Shown: positions 1-6,421, numbered from the stretch's first letter. The stretch is 11,306 nucleotides of DNA from Comamonadaceae bacterium (GCA_947464665.1 CANHXV010000058.1:1-11306); one strand, 5' to 3'. Translations and numbers: made by a program. The notes: generated by a model from the sequence alone, not told the origin.

Positions 1-473
1 ATGCTGCGCGCAGCAGGCCCTTCACCAATCATGATGTCGATTTGATAGTCTTCTAAAGCGGGGTACAAAATTTCTTCGACCACTGGCGACAAACGGTGAA
101 TTTCATCGATAAACAAAACATCGTTTTTTTCCAAATTGGTCAGCAGTGCGGCCAGGTCTTTGGGTTTTTCCAGCACAGGGCCACTTGTTTGGCGCAGGTT
201 CACACCCAACTCTGCCGCAATGATGTGGCTCAAAGTGGTCTTGCCCAAACCGGGTGGGCCAAACAGCAAGACGTGGTCTAAAGGCTCGCCGCGCATCTTG
301 GCGGCGCCAATGAAAATTTCCAACTGCTCACGAACCTTGGCCTGGCCGACATAGTCGTCCAACAACTTGGGGCGCAGTGCGCGCTCAATGGCTTCTTCCT
401 GCGGAGTCTCAGGTTTTGCGTCCACCATGCGCAAGGGCGGTGGCGTGCCAAAGTCGTCGGTTTGAATGCTCAT
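1..473 (-). CDS. ruvB: Holliday junction branch migration DNA helicase RuvB (N-terminal part, cut by window edge)
   Basis: RuvB is the hexameric AAA+ motor that, docked on RuvA, drives Holliday-junction branch migration in recombinational repair. The visible 157 residues begin MSIQTDDFGTPPP and contain the family N-terminal segment (LRPKLLDDYVGQ, about 33-44), Walker A GPPGLGKT (72-79) and Walker B with FIDEIHRL (121-128). The rest of the AAA+ core, including sensor residues and the C-terminal winged-helix DNA-binding domain, lies beyond position 1, so the gene is incomplete because of the window and not broken. The ATG at 471-473 follows the ruvA stop by 9 bases, so ruvA-ruvB form one transcript. 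No strong Shine-Dalgarno is visible before it, and translation may be helped by read-through from ruvA. The identification is by motif and neighbour and is very secure. Confidence 0.97.
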   Translation of the reverse strand, partial: MSIQTDDFGTPPPLRMVDAKPETPQEEAIERALRPKLLDDYVGQAKVREQLEIFIGAAKMRGEPLDHVLLFGPPGLGKTTLSHIIAAELGVNLRQTSGPVLEKPKDLAALLTNLEKNDVLFIDEIHRLSPVVEEILYPALEDYQIDIMIGEGPAARS

Positions 474-482
474 GGTGTGATT

Positions 483-1055
483 TTATTTGGCCAAGGCCTT
501 GAGTGCCATTTTGATGCCATCGCTCACACCGATGTCTGCAGGCAAGGATTTGAGCGCAAGCGCGGCTTCCTTGTCGGAGTATCCCAGGGCCACCAAGGCT
601 TGCAGAATGTCGTTGGCATGATCGTGAGAAGTGCCTGCTGGCAGACCCAGGTCGGCGCCCATCTTGCCCTTCAATTCCAACAGCAAACGCTCGGCGGTTT
701 TTTTGCCAATGCCAGGAACTTTAACCAGGCGTCCAGCTTCTTGTTGCGTAATGGCTTGAGCCAAATCGGCCACACCCATGCCAGACAACACGCTTAGAGC
801 GGTGCGCGGGCCAACGCCTGAAATTTTGATGAGTTGCCTAAAGGCTGCACGCTCTTCTTGGGTGGCAAAGCCGTAAAGCAGCTGAGCATCTTCACGCACC
901 ACAAAATGCGTGAGCAATTTCACCTTTTCGCCCAAGGCTGGCAGGTTGTAAAAGGTGCTCATGGGCACACTGACCTCGTAGCCTACGCCGTGGCAATCCA
1001 CCACCACCTCGGGTGGGTTTTTGTCGATCAAAGTGCCTGTTAACTGACCAATCAT
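483..1055 (-). CDS. ruvA: Holliday junction branch migration complex subunit RuvA
   Basis: RuvA binds the four-way junction as a tetramer and loads RuvB. The 190-residue length is normal. The N-terminal OB-fold starts MIGQLTGTLIDKNPPEVVVD. Two helix-hairpin-helix motifs follow, ISGVGPRTALSVLSG (about 78-92) and VPGIGKKTAERLLLELKGKM (113-132), and a C-terminal three-helix domain that contacts RuvB (about 143-190, DILQALVALGYSDKEA) ends the protein. It is the first gene of a ruvA-ruvB pair with 9 bases between them. ruvC is not adjacent; the gene upstream is divergent phoH. The promoter should lie in the 96-bp gap shared with phoH, but I see no convincing -35/-10 pair there. Confidence 0.97.
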   Translation of the reverse strand: MIGQLTGTLIDKNPPEVVVDCHGVGYEVSVPMSTFYNLPALGEKVKLLTHFVVREDAQLLYGFATQEERAAFRQLIKISGVGPRTALSVLSGMGVADLAQAITQQEAGRLVKVPGIGKKTAERLLLELKGKMGADLGLPAGTSHDHANDILQALVALGYSDKEAALALKSLPADIGVSDGIKMALKALAK

Positions 1056-1151
1056 GGCGTGCCGTTCTTCTTCATCAGATAAGTGCCTATCATTATGGGT
1101 ATGGACAATGCCCTATTTAGGCTTTTGTCTATTTTCTATAGGATTATCAGC
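1056..1151. promoter_or_regulatory. Divergent intergenic region between ruvA and phoH
   Basis: This 96-bp, rather AT-rich gap must hold the start signals for both ruvAB (leftward) and phoH-ybeY (rightward). The phoH reading frame stays open back to an ATG at 1083, but that would place coding sequence across the ruvA promoter and outside the conserved PhoH domain, so I treat it as non-coding. The only clear signal is AGGA at 1140-1143, 8 bases before the TTG at 1152. On the minus strand a CATAAT (plus-strand ATTATG, about 1092-1097) could be a -10 element for ruvA, but its -35 partner is poor. No SOS box was recognised. Confidence 0.5.
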
Positions 1152-2108
1152 TTGATTGTCAGACACAACTTCACGCCGCACAACAATACTCGCATGACGC
1201 ATCTTTGCGGCCCCATGGATGCCCATTTGCGCACCATTGAGGCGGGCCTGCAGGTCAAAATTGCCCATCGGCACGAACAATTCAAAATTGACGGCCCCAA
1301 GGCGCGTGCGAACCAAGCACTGGAGTTGCTGCAGGCCCTTTATGAAATGGCCGACCGGCCCATCAAGGAAGACGCCCTGCAGCTCATGATGACCGGCGAC
1401 CCCGAAGTGGCCAACAACCCCGATGCCGCCACTCTTTTAACGCGTCGTGCAGACCTGAAGGCACGCACGCCTGTGCAGGCCTTGTACATCGATAACATGG
1501 CCACGCACGACATTACCTTTGGCATTGGGCCTGCGGGCACTGGTAAAACTTATTTGGCCGTGGCCTGCGCGGTGGACGCTTTGGAGCGGGCCAGCGTGCA
1601 ACGCATTGTTTTAACCCGACCTGCCGTTGAAGCTGGCGAGCGATTGGGTTTTTTACCTGGCGATTTGTCGCAAAAGGTCGATCCTTATTTGCGCCCTTTG
1701 TACGACGCGCTTTACGACTTAATGGGTTATGACAAAGTGCAGAAAGCCTTTGAGCGCAATGCCATTGAAATTGCGCCTTTGGCCTTTATGCGCGGCCGCA
1801 CCTTGAACAATGCGTTTGTGATTTTGGACGAGGCACAAAACACCACGCCCGAGCAAATGAAAATGTTCCTGACGCGCATTGGCTTTGGTGCCAAGGCCGT
1901 GGTAACAGGTGATGTGAGTCAGATTGATTTGCCCAAAGGGCAGCTCAGCGGTTTGATTGATGCAGAGCGTGTTTTAAGGCGCGTGAAGGGTATTGCCATG
2001 ACGCGGTTTACCAGTGCCGATGTAGTACGTCATCCTTTGGTGGCGCGCATTGTGGATGCTTATGATGCGCAAAGAACCACGGTGCGCAGTCGGTCGATTG
2101 ATGCATAA
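1152..2108 (+). CDS. phoH: PhoH-like ATPase (YbeZ family), probable TTG start
   Basis: A PhoH/YbeZ family P-loop ATPase, usually encoded next to ybeY and linked to rRNA and RNA metabolism in the cytoplasm. From the TTG start it is 318 residues, typical for the family. Walker A GPAGTGKT is at 126-133, the PhoH signature RPAVEAGERLGFLPGD at 156-171, Walker B FVILDEAQ at 222-229, and the sensor-like VTGDVSQIDLP follows. The N-terminal KH-like part begins with FTPHNNTR and LCGP, conserved in relatives. I choose TTG at 1152 because AGGA sits 8 bases upstream and because the conserved N-terminus begins right after it. The ATG at 1194 would remove FTPHNNTR, and the ATG at 1083 would add about 23 hydrophobic, unrelated residues. 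The gap to ybeY is 17 bases, so the two are co-transcribed. The biochemical role of the family is still only partly known. Confidence 0.93.
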   Translation: MIVRHNFTPHNNTRMTHLCGPMDAHLRTIEAGLQVKIAHRHEQFKIDGPKARANQALELLQALYEMADRPIKEDALQLMMTGDPEVANNPDAATLLTRRADLKARTPVQALYIDNMATHDITFGIGPAGTGKTYLAVACAVDALERASVQRIVLTRPAVEAGERLGFLPGDLSQKVDPYLRPLYDALYDLMGYDKVQKAFERNAIEIAPLAFMRGRTLNNAFVILDEAQNTTPEQMKMFLTRIGFGAKAVVTGDVSQIDLPKGQLSGLIDAERVLRRVKGIAMTRFTSADVVRHPLVARIVDAYDAQRTTVRSRSIDA

Positions 2109-2125
2109 GACTGCGGCCTAAAACC

Positions 2126-2578
2126 ATGGCACTTCCATCTCTCAATTTATCCTTGCAGTTTGGCGATATTGCGCAGGCCTCAAGGCATCGAGCCGCATTG
2201 CCGCGTCACAAAGTAGCGCGATGGATTCGGCACAGTTTGGACATTGATGGCGAAATCACTGTCCGCATTGTGGATGATCAAGAAGGTCAACGTCTGAACC
2301 GCGAGTTCCGCAAAAAAGATTACGCCACCAATGTGCTCACGTTTGATTACATGCAGTCACCGGTGGTGATGGCTGATTTGGTGTTGTGTGCGCCCGTGGT
2401 GGCTAAGGAAGCTCGCGAGCAAGGCAAGACATTGCAGGCGCATTACGCGCATTTGTTGGTGCATGGCACTTTACATGCGCAAGCTTGGGATCACGAAACC
2501 AGTGAGGTCGATGCCGAGGCCATGGAGGCGCATGAAATTGAGATCATGTGGAAACTGGGGTTTAAGAACCCCTATTGA
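2126..2578 (+). CDS. ybeY: Endoribonuclease / rRNA maturation factor YbeY
   Basis: YbeY is a small zinc-dependent endoribonuclease needed for 16S rRNA 3'-end processing and 70S quality control. The 150-residue length is typical. The metal-binding H-x3-H-x5-H motif is complete: HGTLHAQAWDH, with H113, H117 and H123. Upstream lies the family segment LNREFRKKDYATNVLTFDY (57-75). The usual glycine before the aromatic residue of the motif is alanine here (HAQAWDH), a mild variation. It follows phoH by 17 bases in the standard phoH-ybeY order. In many proteobacteria corC/ybeX and lnt come next; here the following gene is convergent dbpA, so the cluster stops at ybeY. A short hairpin overlaps its stop codon. 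Confidence 0.95.
   Translation: MALPSLNLSLQFGDIAQASRHRAALPRHKVARWIRHSLDIDGEITVRIVDDQEGQRLNREFRKKDYATNVLTFDYMQSPVVMADLVLCAPVVAKEAREQGKTLQAHYAHLLVHGTLHAQAWDHETSEVDAEAMEAHEIEIMWKLGFKNPY
2557..2572. terminator. Weak hairpin at the end of ybeY, possible transcript end
   Basis: GGGGTT (2557-2562) and AACCCC (2567-2572) are perfect 6-bp complementary arms around a TAAG tetraloop, ending 4 bases before the ybeY stop codon at 2576-2578. No T-run follows on either strand, so this is not a canonical intrinsic terminator. Its place between two convergent genes only 18 bases apart makes a role in ending or stabilising the phoH-ybeY transcript possible but unproven. Confidence 0.3.
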
Positions 2579-2596
2579 CATCAGCGTTCGGCAGGC

Positions 2597-4009
2597 TTAC
2601 TCGCTTTCAATACCTGAGGCATCTTCCAGCAAACGGACCTTCACCGACTTGCCTTTCACTTTGCCATACGACAACTTGGCCACCGCTTCACGCGCAATAT
2701 CACGCGCCACGGCCACATACGTAGAGTATTCGTTCACATTGATCTTGCCCACTTGCTCGCGCGTGTAGCCCGCATCACCCGTCAGTGCACCCAAGACATC
2801 ACCTGCACGAATTTTTTCTTTGCGACCACCCACAATTTGCAAGGTCGCCATGGCTGGCACCAACATATCTTTGCCCGCAGGTGTGAGCGTGCTCAGTTCT
2901 TGCCAAATCGACTCACGCCCTTGCAACACTTCAATCTTGCCCACATAGCCCATCTCGTCCATGCTGGCCAAACTCACCGCCAAGCCTTCTGCGTCTGCTC
3001 GGCCAGTGCGTCCAATGCGGTGAATATGCACTTCAGAATCTGGCGTGACATCCACGTTGATGACAGCTTCGAGTTGCGCCACATCCAAACCTCGCGCGGC
3101 CACATCGGTGGCCACCAACACAGAGCAACTTCTGTTGGCGAATTGAATCAACACTTGATCGCGCTCACGCTGCTCCAATTCACCGTACAGTGCCAACGCA
3201 CTAAAACCTTGCGCTTGCAACACCGCCACCAAATCGCGACATTGCACTTTGGTATTGCAAAACGCCAGCGTTGATGTGGGTCTGAAATGGTTCAGCACCA
3301 TCGACACAGCATGCAAACGCTCAGACTCTTTCACCTGCACAAAAATTTGTTTGATTTTGTTGGCGCTGTGCTGTGTTTCCACTTTCACAGTTTGCGGATC
3401 CTTCATGAACTGCGTGGCCAACTTGGCAATGCCTTCAGGATAAGTAGCCGAAAACAACAGCGTTTGACGATTCTGGGGGCACTGCCTGGCCACGGTAGCA
3501 ATGTCATCAAAAAAGCCCATGTCAAGCATCCGATCGGCTTCGTCCAACACCAAGGTTTTAAGGCCCTTGAGTTTCAGAGAACCACGCTCCAAATGGTCCA
3601 TGATGCGACCTGGCGTGCCCACCACCACATGTGCGCCGTGCTCCAAGCTGAGTACCTGGCCACGCAGCGCCACACCGCCACACAAAGTGACCACTTTCAC
3701 ATTGCCCACCGCACGCGCCAAGCGACGAATCTCTTGACTCACCTGATCTGCCAACTCACGCGTTGGACACAAAATCATGGCCTGCACCGCAAAGTCTGCA
3801 GGCAGAATTTTTTCAACCAAGGGAATGCCAAACGCAGCCGTCTTGCCACTGCCTGTACTGGCCTGAGCAATCAAATCCTTGCCCGCCAAAGTCACAGGCA
3901 AACTGGCAGCCTGAATAGCCGTCATCTGCAAATAGCCCAACTGCTCTAAATTGCCCAACATCGAAGCCGACAAACTCAGCTTCGCGAAATCGTTTTTGTT
4001 TTCGTTCAT
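2597..4009 (-). CDS. dbpA: ATP-dependent RNA helicase DbpA
   Basis: A 470-residue DEAD-box RNA helicase of the DbpA type, whose E. coli member is activated by hairpin 92 of 23S rRNA and acts in 50S subunit assembly. RecA domain 1 has the Q-motif region (about 12-38), motif I ASTGSGKT (50-57), PTREL (82-86), TPGR (132-135), DEAD (156-159) and SAT (187-189). RecA domain 2 has TDVAARGLD (301-309) and HRIGRTGR (330-337). The C-terminal 80 or so residues (from about 385, with LQIVGGRKEKIRAGDVLGAL) match the DbpA RNA-binding domain, which separates it from RhlE, SrmB and other DEAD-box paralogs. It is transcribed alone and leftward, converging on ybeY with 18 bases between stops. No Shine-Dalgarno is visible ahead of the ATG at 4007-4009. 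Confidence 0.95.
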   Translation of the reverse strand: MNENKNDFAKLSLSASMLGNLEQLGYLQMTAIQAASLPVTLAGKDLIAQASTGSGKTAAFGIPLVEKILPADFAVQAMILCPTRELADQVSQEIRRLARAVGNVKVVTLCGGVALRGQVLSLEHGAHVVVGTPGRIMDHLERGSLKLKGLKTLVLDEADRMLDMGFFDDIATVARQCPQNRQTLLFSATYPEGIAKLATQFMKDPQTVKVETQHSANKIKQIFVQVKESERLHAVSMVLNHFRPTSTLAFCNTKVQCRDLVAVLQAQGFSALALYGELEQRERDQVLIQFANRSCSVLVATDVAARGLDVAQLEAVINVDVTPDSEVHIHRIGRTGRADAEGLAVSLASMDEMGYVGKIEVLQGRESIWQELSTLTPAGKDMLVPAMATLQIVGGRKEKIRAGDVLGALTGDAGYTREQVGKINVNEYSTYVAVARDIAREAVAKLSYGKVKGKSVKVRLLEDASGIESE

Positions 4010-4028
4010 TGGTCGATTATGCGCAGGT

Positions 4029-4040
4029 GCTTTCGAAAGC
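4029..4040. repeat. 12-bp perfect palindrome GCTTTCGAAAGC
   Basis: The sequence GCTTTCGAAAGC reads the same on both strands and does not extend further (T at 4028 faces C at 4041). It lies about 20 bases upstream of the dbpA start codon and 24 bases upstream of the -35 of the rightward promoter, a position where a dimeric regulator could affect either gene. It shares the TTTC/GAAA half-sites with the inverted repeat at 4098-4117 but has different spacing. It may also be coincidental. Confidence 0.4.
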
Positions 4041-4063
4041 CTACTCGAATACTCGGATTTCTA

Positions 4064-4091
4064 TTGACCTCGCTCTGTCCTTAGAAATAAT
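4064..4091 (+). promoter_or_regulatory. Predicted sigma70-type promoter of the oxygenase operon
   Basis: TTGACC (4064-4069, 5 of 6 matches to TTGACA) and AATAAT (4086-4091, 5 of 6 to TATAAT) are separated by 16 bases, within the accepted range. The expected transcription start is near 4097-4099, which is exactly where the inverted repeat begins. The first gene starts at 4137, giving a leader of about 40 bases. Confidence 0.6.
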
Positions 4092-4097
4092 GAGAGA

Positions 4098-4117
4098 ATG
4101 TTTCTATATGGAAACAT
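4098..4117. promoter_or_regulatory. Operator-like inverted repeat ATGTTTC-N6-GAAACAT
   Basis: Perfect 7-bp arms (4098-4104 and 4111-4117) flank a 6-bp AT-rich centre. The repeat covers the predicted transcription start and the early leader, a classic place for repression by a dimeric regulator. TTTC...GAAA half-sites recall operators of some IclR-family regulators such as KdgR, which are common for aromatic pathways, but no regulator gene lies in the window and the family assignment is a guess. Confidence 0.5.
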
Positions 4118-4136
4118 CGTTTTACTAAAGAAACAA

Positions 4137-5102
4137 ATGAGCATTCTCGGCATCGACGAAATTACCTTCGGATCAAGAGACATTGGCAAATGTCGCCAGT
4201 TCTTTTTAGATTGGGGACTGGCAATTGTGAGCGAGTCAGCGGAGCGCTTGGTCTTCCAATCTATCAACGATTGTCGCGTGATTGTTGCCCACTCAGACAC
4301 CCCCGGTTTACCTACCGGAATCGAGCCCGATCCCACTCTCAGACAAGTTGTGTGGGGTGTTGAATCTGAAATTGATTTAGTTAAATACTCAGCTGCCATG
4401 GCCCATCTGCCCGAGTATCAAACTTCGGCAAACACTATTTCTTGCATAGATCCATCCGGCTTATCCTTTCGCTTACAAGTCACTCAAAAGAAAAAAATTG
4501 AATTGGCTTGTGCGGAAAACAATACCTGGTCTGAAAGACGACGTATCAACCAACCCAGTCCCGCCTACGAAAGGGCCCAGCCCATCGAAGTTGGACATAT
4601 TGTTTTGTTTGTCAAAGAACTTGAAAAAGTTTCCCGCTTTTATCAAGAGATTTTGGGCTTTGTTTTGTCAGATCAATATCCTGGACGGGGCCATTTTTTG
4701 AGATGTGCGCCCCGCGGTGGTCACCATGATCTTTTTCTGTTGCAACTGCCTGAAGCCCGAAATGGTTTGAACCACGTCGCATTCACAGTCAGAGATGTCC
4801 ACGAAGTGTTCGGCGGCGGCATGCACATGTCCAGATGCGGTTGGGACACAGAACTAGGCCCCGGAAGACATCCCATCTCCTCAGCCGTCTTCTGGTATTT
4901 CAATAACCCTGCAGGCGCCTTGGTGGAGTACTATGCCGATGAAGATGAACTCACTGAAGAATGGCAAGCGCGTGAATTCACGCCAGGCCCAACGATGTTT
5001 GCGGAATGGGCCATCAAAGGGGGCATCGATGGCCATACGCGCCGTCAAATCCAAGCCGAAGCACCCAGTGGCCGCTTTATGACTGACAAACCCAAAGCAT
5101 GA
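4137..5102 (+). CDS. Type I extradiol ring-cleavage dioxygenase (VOC superfamily)
   Basis: A 321-residue two-module vicinal-oxygen-chelate protein with the layout of BphC-like extradiol dioxygenases, which open catechol-type rings next to the hydroxyls using Fe(II) or Mn(II). The N-terminal module (about 4-115) is degenerate. The C-terminal module holds candidate metal ligands H154 (VGHIVLFV), H213 (LNHVAFTV) and E264 (ALVEYYAD), and second-sphere residues H196/H197 (RGGHHDLF), H245 (GPGRHPIS) and Y254 (FWYF). The H213/H245/Y254/E264 spacing closely matches the known BphC pattern, so it should be active. I choose ATG 4137 because the sequence then begins directly with the VOC fold (ILGIDEITF). 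The upstream in-frame ATG at 4098 lies inside the operator-like repeat and at the predicted transcript start. It is first in the operon, followed after 33 bases by the small gene. The substrate is unknown. Confidence 0.85.
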   Translation: MSILGIDEITFGSRDIGKCRQFFLDWGLAIVSESAERLVFQSINDCRVIVAHSDTPGLPTGIEPDPTLRQVVWGVESEIDLVKYSAAMAHLPEYQTSANTISCIDPSGLSFRLQVTQKKKIELACAENNTWSERRRINQPSPAYERAQPIEVGHIVLFVKELEKVSRFYQEILGFVLSDQYPGRGHFLRCAPRGGHHDLFLLQLPEARNGLNHVAFTVRDVHEVFGGGMHMSRCGWDTELGPGRHPISSAVFWYFNNPAGALVEYYADEDELTEEWQAREFTPGPTMFAEWAIKGGIDGHTRRQIQAEAPSGRFMTDKPKA

Positions 5103-5124
5103 GTGCGCGCAATTCAAGCCTATC

Positions 5125-5130
5125 AAGGAG
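5125..5130 (+). promoter_or_regulatory. Strong ribosome binding site deciding the start of the 76-residue gene
   Basis: AAGGAG lies 5 bases before ATG 5136. It rules out the in-frame GTG at 5103, directly after the upstream stop codon, as the start. It is the best Shine-Dalgarno seen in this operon, suggesting that the small protein is made in substantial amounts. Confidence 0.75.
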
Positions 5131-5135
5131 TTTTT

Positions 5136-5366
5136 ATGACACATCATCCAGCAGCGTTGTACAACGAAACTCACCAATCAAGATCAAACCCGCCTTCAAG
5201 CTATGAGAATCTATTGGGCGACTCCATTGAACGTGCATTTGCATCTGGAATTCACGATCTGTCTGAACTTGTCAATTACCTGAACACCTCGGGGCCCGCT
5301 ACACCCAGTGGTGAAATCTGGACCACTGACAGCTATCAAAAAGAAATTGCACGCTTAGCTGCTTAA
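5136..5366 (+). CDS. Small protein resembling a recombinase-type helix-turn-helix, in the Rieske operon
   Basis: A 76-residue soluble protein without signal peptide or membrane segment. After a polar N-terminus of about 20 residues, it has SSYENLLGDSIERAFASG (21-38), a helical stretch DLSELVNYLNTSG (41-53), then TPSGEIWTTDSYQKEIARL (56-74). The pattern 'L..L...LN..G..TPSG..WT...' recalls the C-terminal helix-turn-helix 'Recombinase' domain of serine integrases. I recall similar small proteins annotated as recombinase-like HTH beside Rieske oxygenase genes. It is far too short to be a recombinase and has no catalytic domain. It sits 33 bases after the extradiol gene and 16 before the Rieske gene, with a strong AAGGAG, so it is a true operon member. 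It could be a local regulator or a protein partner of the oxygenase; neither is shown. Confidence 0.75.
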   Translation: MTHHPAALYNETHQSRSNPPSSYENLLGDSIERAFASGIHDLSELVNYLNTSGPATPSGEIWTTDSYQKEIARLAA

Positions 5367-5382
5367 CTCTCAAGGTAAAAAC

Positions 5383-6420
5383 ATGAATGCACATGTCATC
5401 AACGTTCATTTAGACCCTGTCGATGCAGCACTGGAAGTGGGCTTGAAGGATCTATGGTTTCCAATTTGTCCTTCTAGTTTCATCAAAGAAAGTCCCGTCT
5501 CTTTAAGACGCTTGGGCTACAAAATTGCTTTGTGGCGCGATAGCACAGGCAAAGTACACGCCTTAGAAGACCACTGTCCGCACCGAGGTGCACCTCTGTC
5601 TTTAGGCGTCATACTGGGAGATCGTTTGGCTTGCTCCTATCACGGCGTCGAGGTTCGATCTGACGGCACTGTGATGCGTGTTCCGGGGAGTCCAGGTTGC
5701 AAGTTAGAGGGCTCCAGACCCACAAGGCGTTTTCACACCGCCGAATCAAATGGTGCTGTCTTTTTGTACAACGCAAGCCATCCGGCGTTAGACCAGGCAC
5801 CACCCCTGAACTTGCCAGAACAACTGACATCGCCAGAATGGTCTTCCTTCTTGTGCTACACCGAATGGGGCTGTGATTATCGCTATGTCATCGACAATGT
5901 GATGGATCCCATGCATGGCGCGTACCTTCACAAACAATCTCACACCATGGCGGAAGGTGACATGACCGCTGAATTTCAAATCAGAGAATTGCCTTCAGGT
6001 TTTGTCTTCGAGAAAAAACATCAACGTGATGTCAATTTCGATTGGACAGAGTGGCAAGACAATGGCATTCACAGCATGCGACTGGAAATCCCTTACCCCA
6101 AAACGGGTGGCCCTGGCGGCAATTTCACCATCATTGGCAGCTACACGCCCATTACCAACCAAGCTTCGGGTGTTTTCCATTGGCGTTGCAGAAAAGTAGG
6201 CGGTTGGCAGCGTGATACTTGGCGATTTTTGTATAAAAATCGTTTGGAACAAAGACATTGGAACGTTCTCGAGCAAGATAGAGTGGCCATGGAAAACATG
6301 GAGCCTGATGCCAATCAGAGAGAGCACCTGTATGCCCATGACATGGGTATTGTGAGATTACGTCGGCACTTAAGAAAATTGGCTACCGAGCAAATTTCAA
6401 AAGAAACCAGTCCGACCTAG
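5383..6420 (+). CDS. Rieske [2Fe-2S] non-haem iron oxygenase, oxygenase component (VanA / phthalate dioxygenase-like)
   Basis: The terminal oxygenase of a two-component system that takes electrons from a VanB-type reductase to hydroxylate or O-demethylate an aromatic substrate. It has 345 residues, close to VanA. The Rieske cluster ligands are C65, H67, C84 and H87 (C-x-H-x16-C-x2-H; CPHRGAPLS and CSYHG). The catalytic iron facial triad is H178, H183 and probably D299 (DPMHGAYLH and LEQDR), with D171/D175 in the usual acidic position that bridges electron transfer between subunits. The start at 5383 has AAGG 7 bases upstream. No small beta subunit is encoded, consistent with the alpha-only class of VanA, phthalate 4,5-dioxygenase and TsaM. 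The reductase gene follows after one base. Whether it is a dioxygenase, monooxygenase or demethylase cannot be told from these motifs. Confidence 0.92.
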   Translation: MNAHVINVHLDPVDAALEVGLKDLWFPICPSSFIKESPVSLRRLGYKIALWRDSTGKVHALEDHCPHRGAPLSLGVILGDRLACSYHGVEVRSDGTVMRVPGSPGCKLEGSRPTRRFHTAESNGAVFLYNASHPALDQAPPLNLPEQLTSPEWSSFLCYTEWGCDYRYVIDNVMDPMHGAYLHKQSHTMAEGDMTAEFQIRELPSGFVFEKKHQRDVNFDWTEWQDNGIHSMRLEIPYPKTGGPGGNFTIIGSYTPITNQASGVFHWRCRKVGGWQRDTWRFLYKNRLEQRHWNVLEQDRVAMENMEPDANQREHLYAHDMGIVRLRRHLRKLATEQISKETSPT

Positions 6421-6421
6421 T

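Larger units (their letters stand above)
4010..4136. promoter_or_regulatory. Divergent control region between dbpA and the catabolic operon
   Basis: This 127-bp region separates a housekeeping gene from the catabolic genes and must drive both. It holds a 12-bp perfect palindrome, GCTTTCGAAAGC, at 4029-4040, a sigma70-like promoter to the right at 4064-4091, and an operator-like inverted repeat at 4098-4117. On the minus strand, CATAAT lies only about 6 bases before the dbpA ATG, so a dbpA transcript starting from it would have almost no leader. Which signal acts on which gene is inferred. Confidence 0.6.

Noticed and set aside
1083..1151. N-terminal extension of PhoH from the ATG at 1083.
   Set aside because: It would code for an unrelated hydrophobic stretch across the divergent promoter region, with no ribosome binding site, and it precedes the conserved domain.
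2575..2603. A perfect TTGACA at 2575-2580, at the stop of ybeY, as a -35 of a promoter antisense to dbpA.
   Set aside because: At a 17-base spacing the -10 position reads TACTCG, only 2 of 6 matches, and nothing better is nearby. It also overlaps the ybeY stop codon, so the hexamer is probably incidental.
2753..3949. Long plus-strand open frames opposite dbpA (2753-3274 and 3287-3949).
   Set aside because: Their composition is rich in His, Gln, Arg and Cys with no family motif, as expected for the antisense of a strongly conserved gene, and there is no suitable ribosome binding site.
4098..4136. Start of the extradiol dioxygenase at ATG 4098.
   Set aside because: The ATG is part of the inverted repeat and coincides with the predicted transcription start, leaving no leader. 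The family fold begins right after ATG 4137.
5136..5366. Integrase remnant or mobile element suggested by the recombinase-like small protein.
   Set aside because: No catalytic serine-recombinase domain, attachment-site repeats or transposase are present. The gene has a strong ribosome binding site and regular operon spacing, which fits a functional gene better than a relic.
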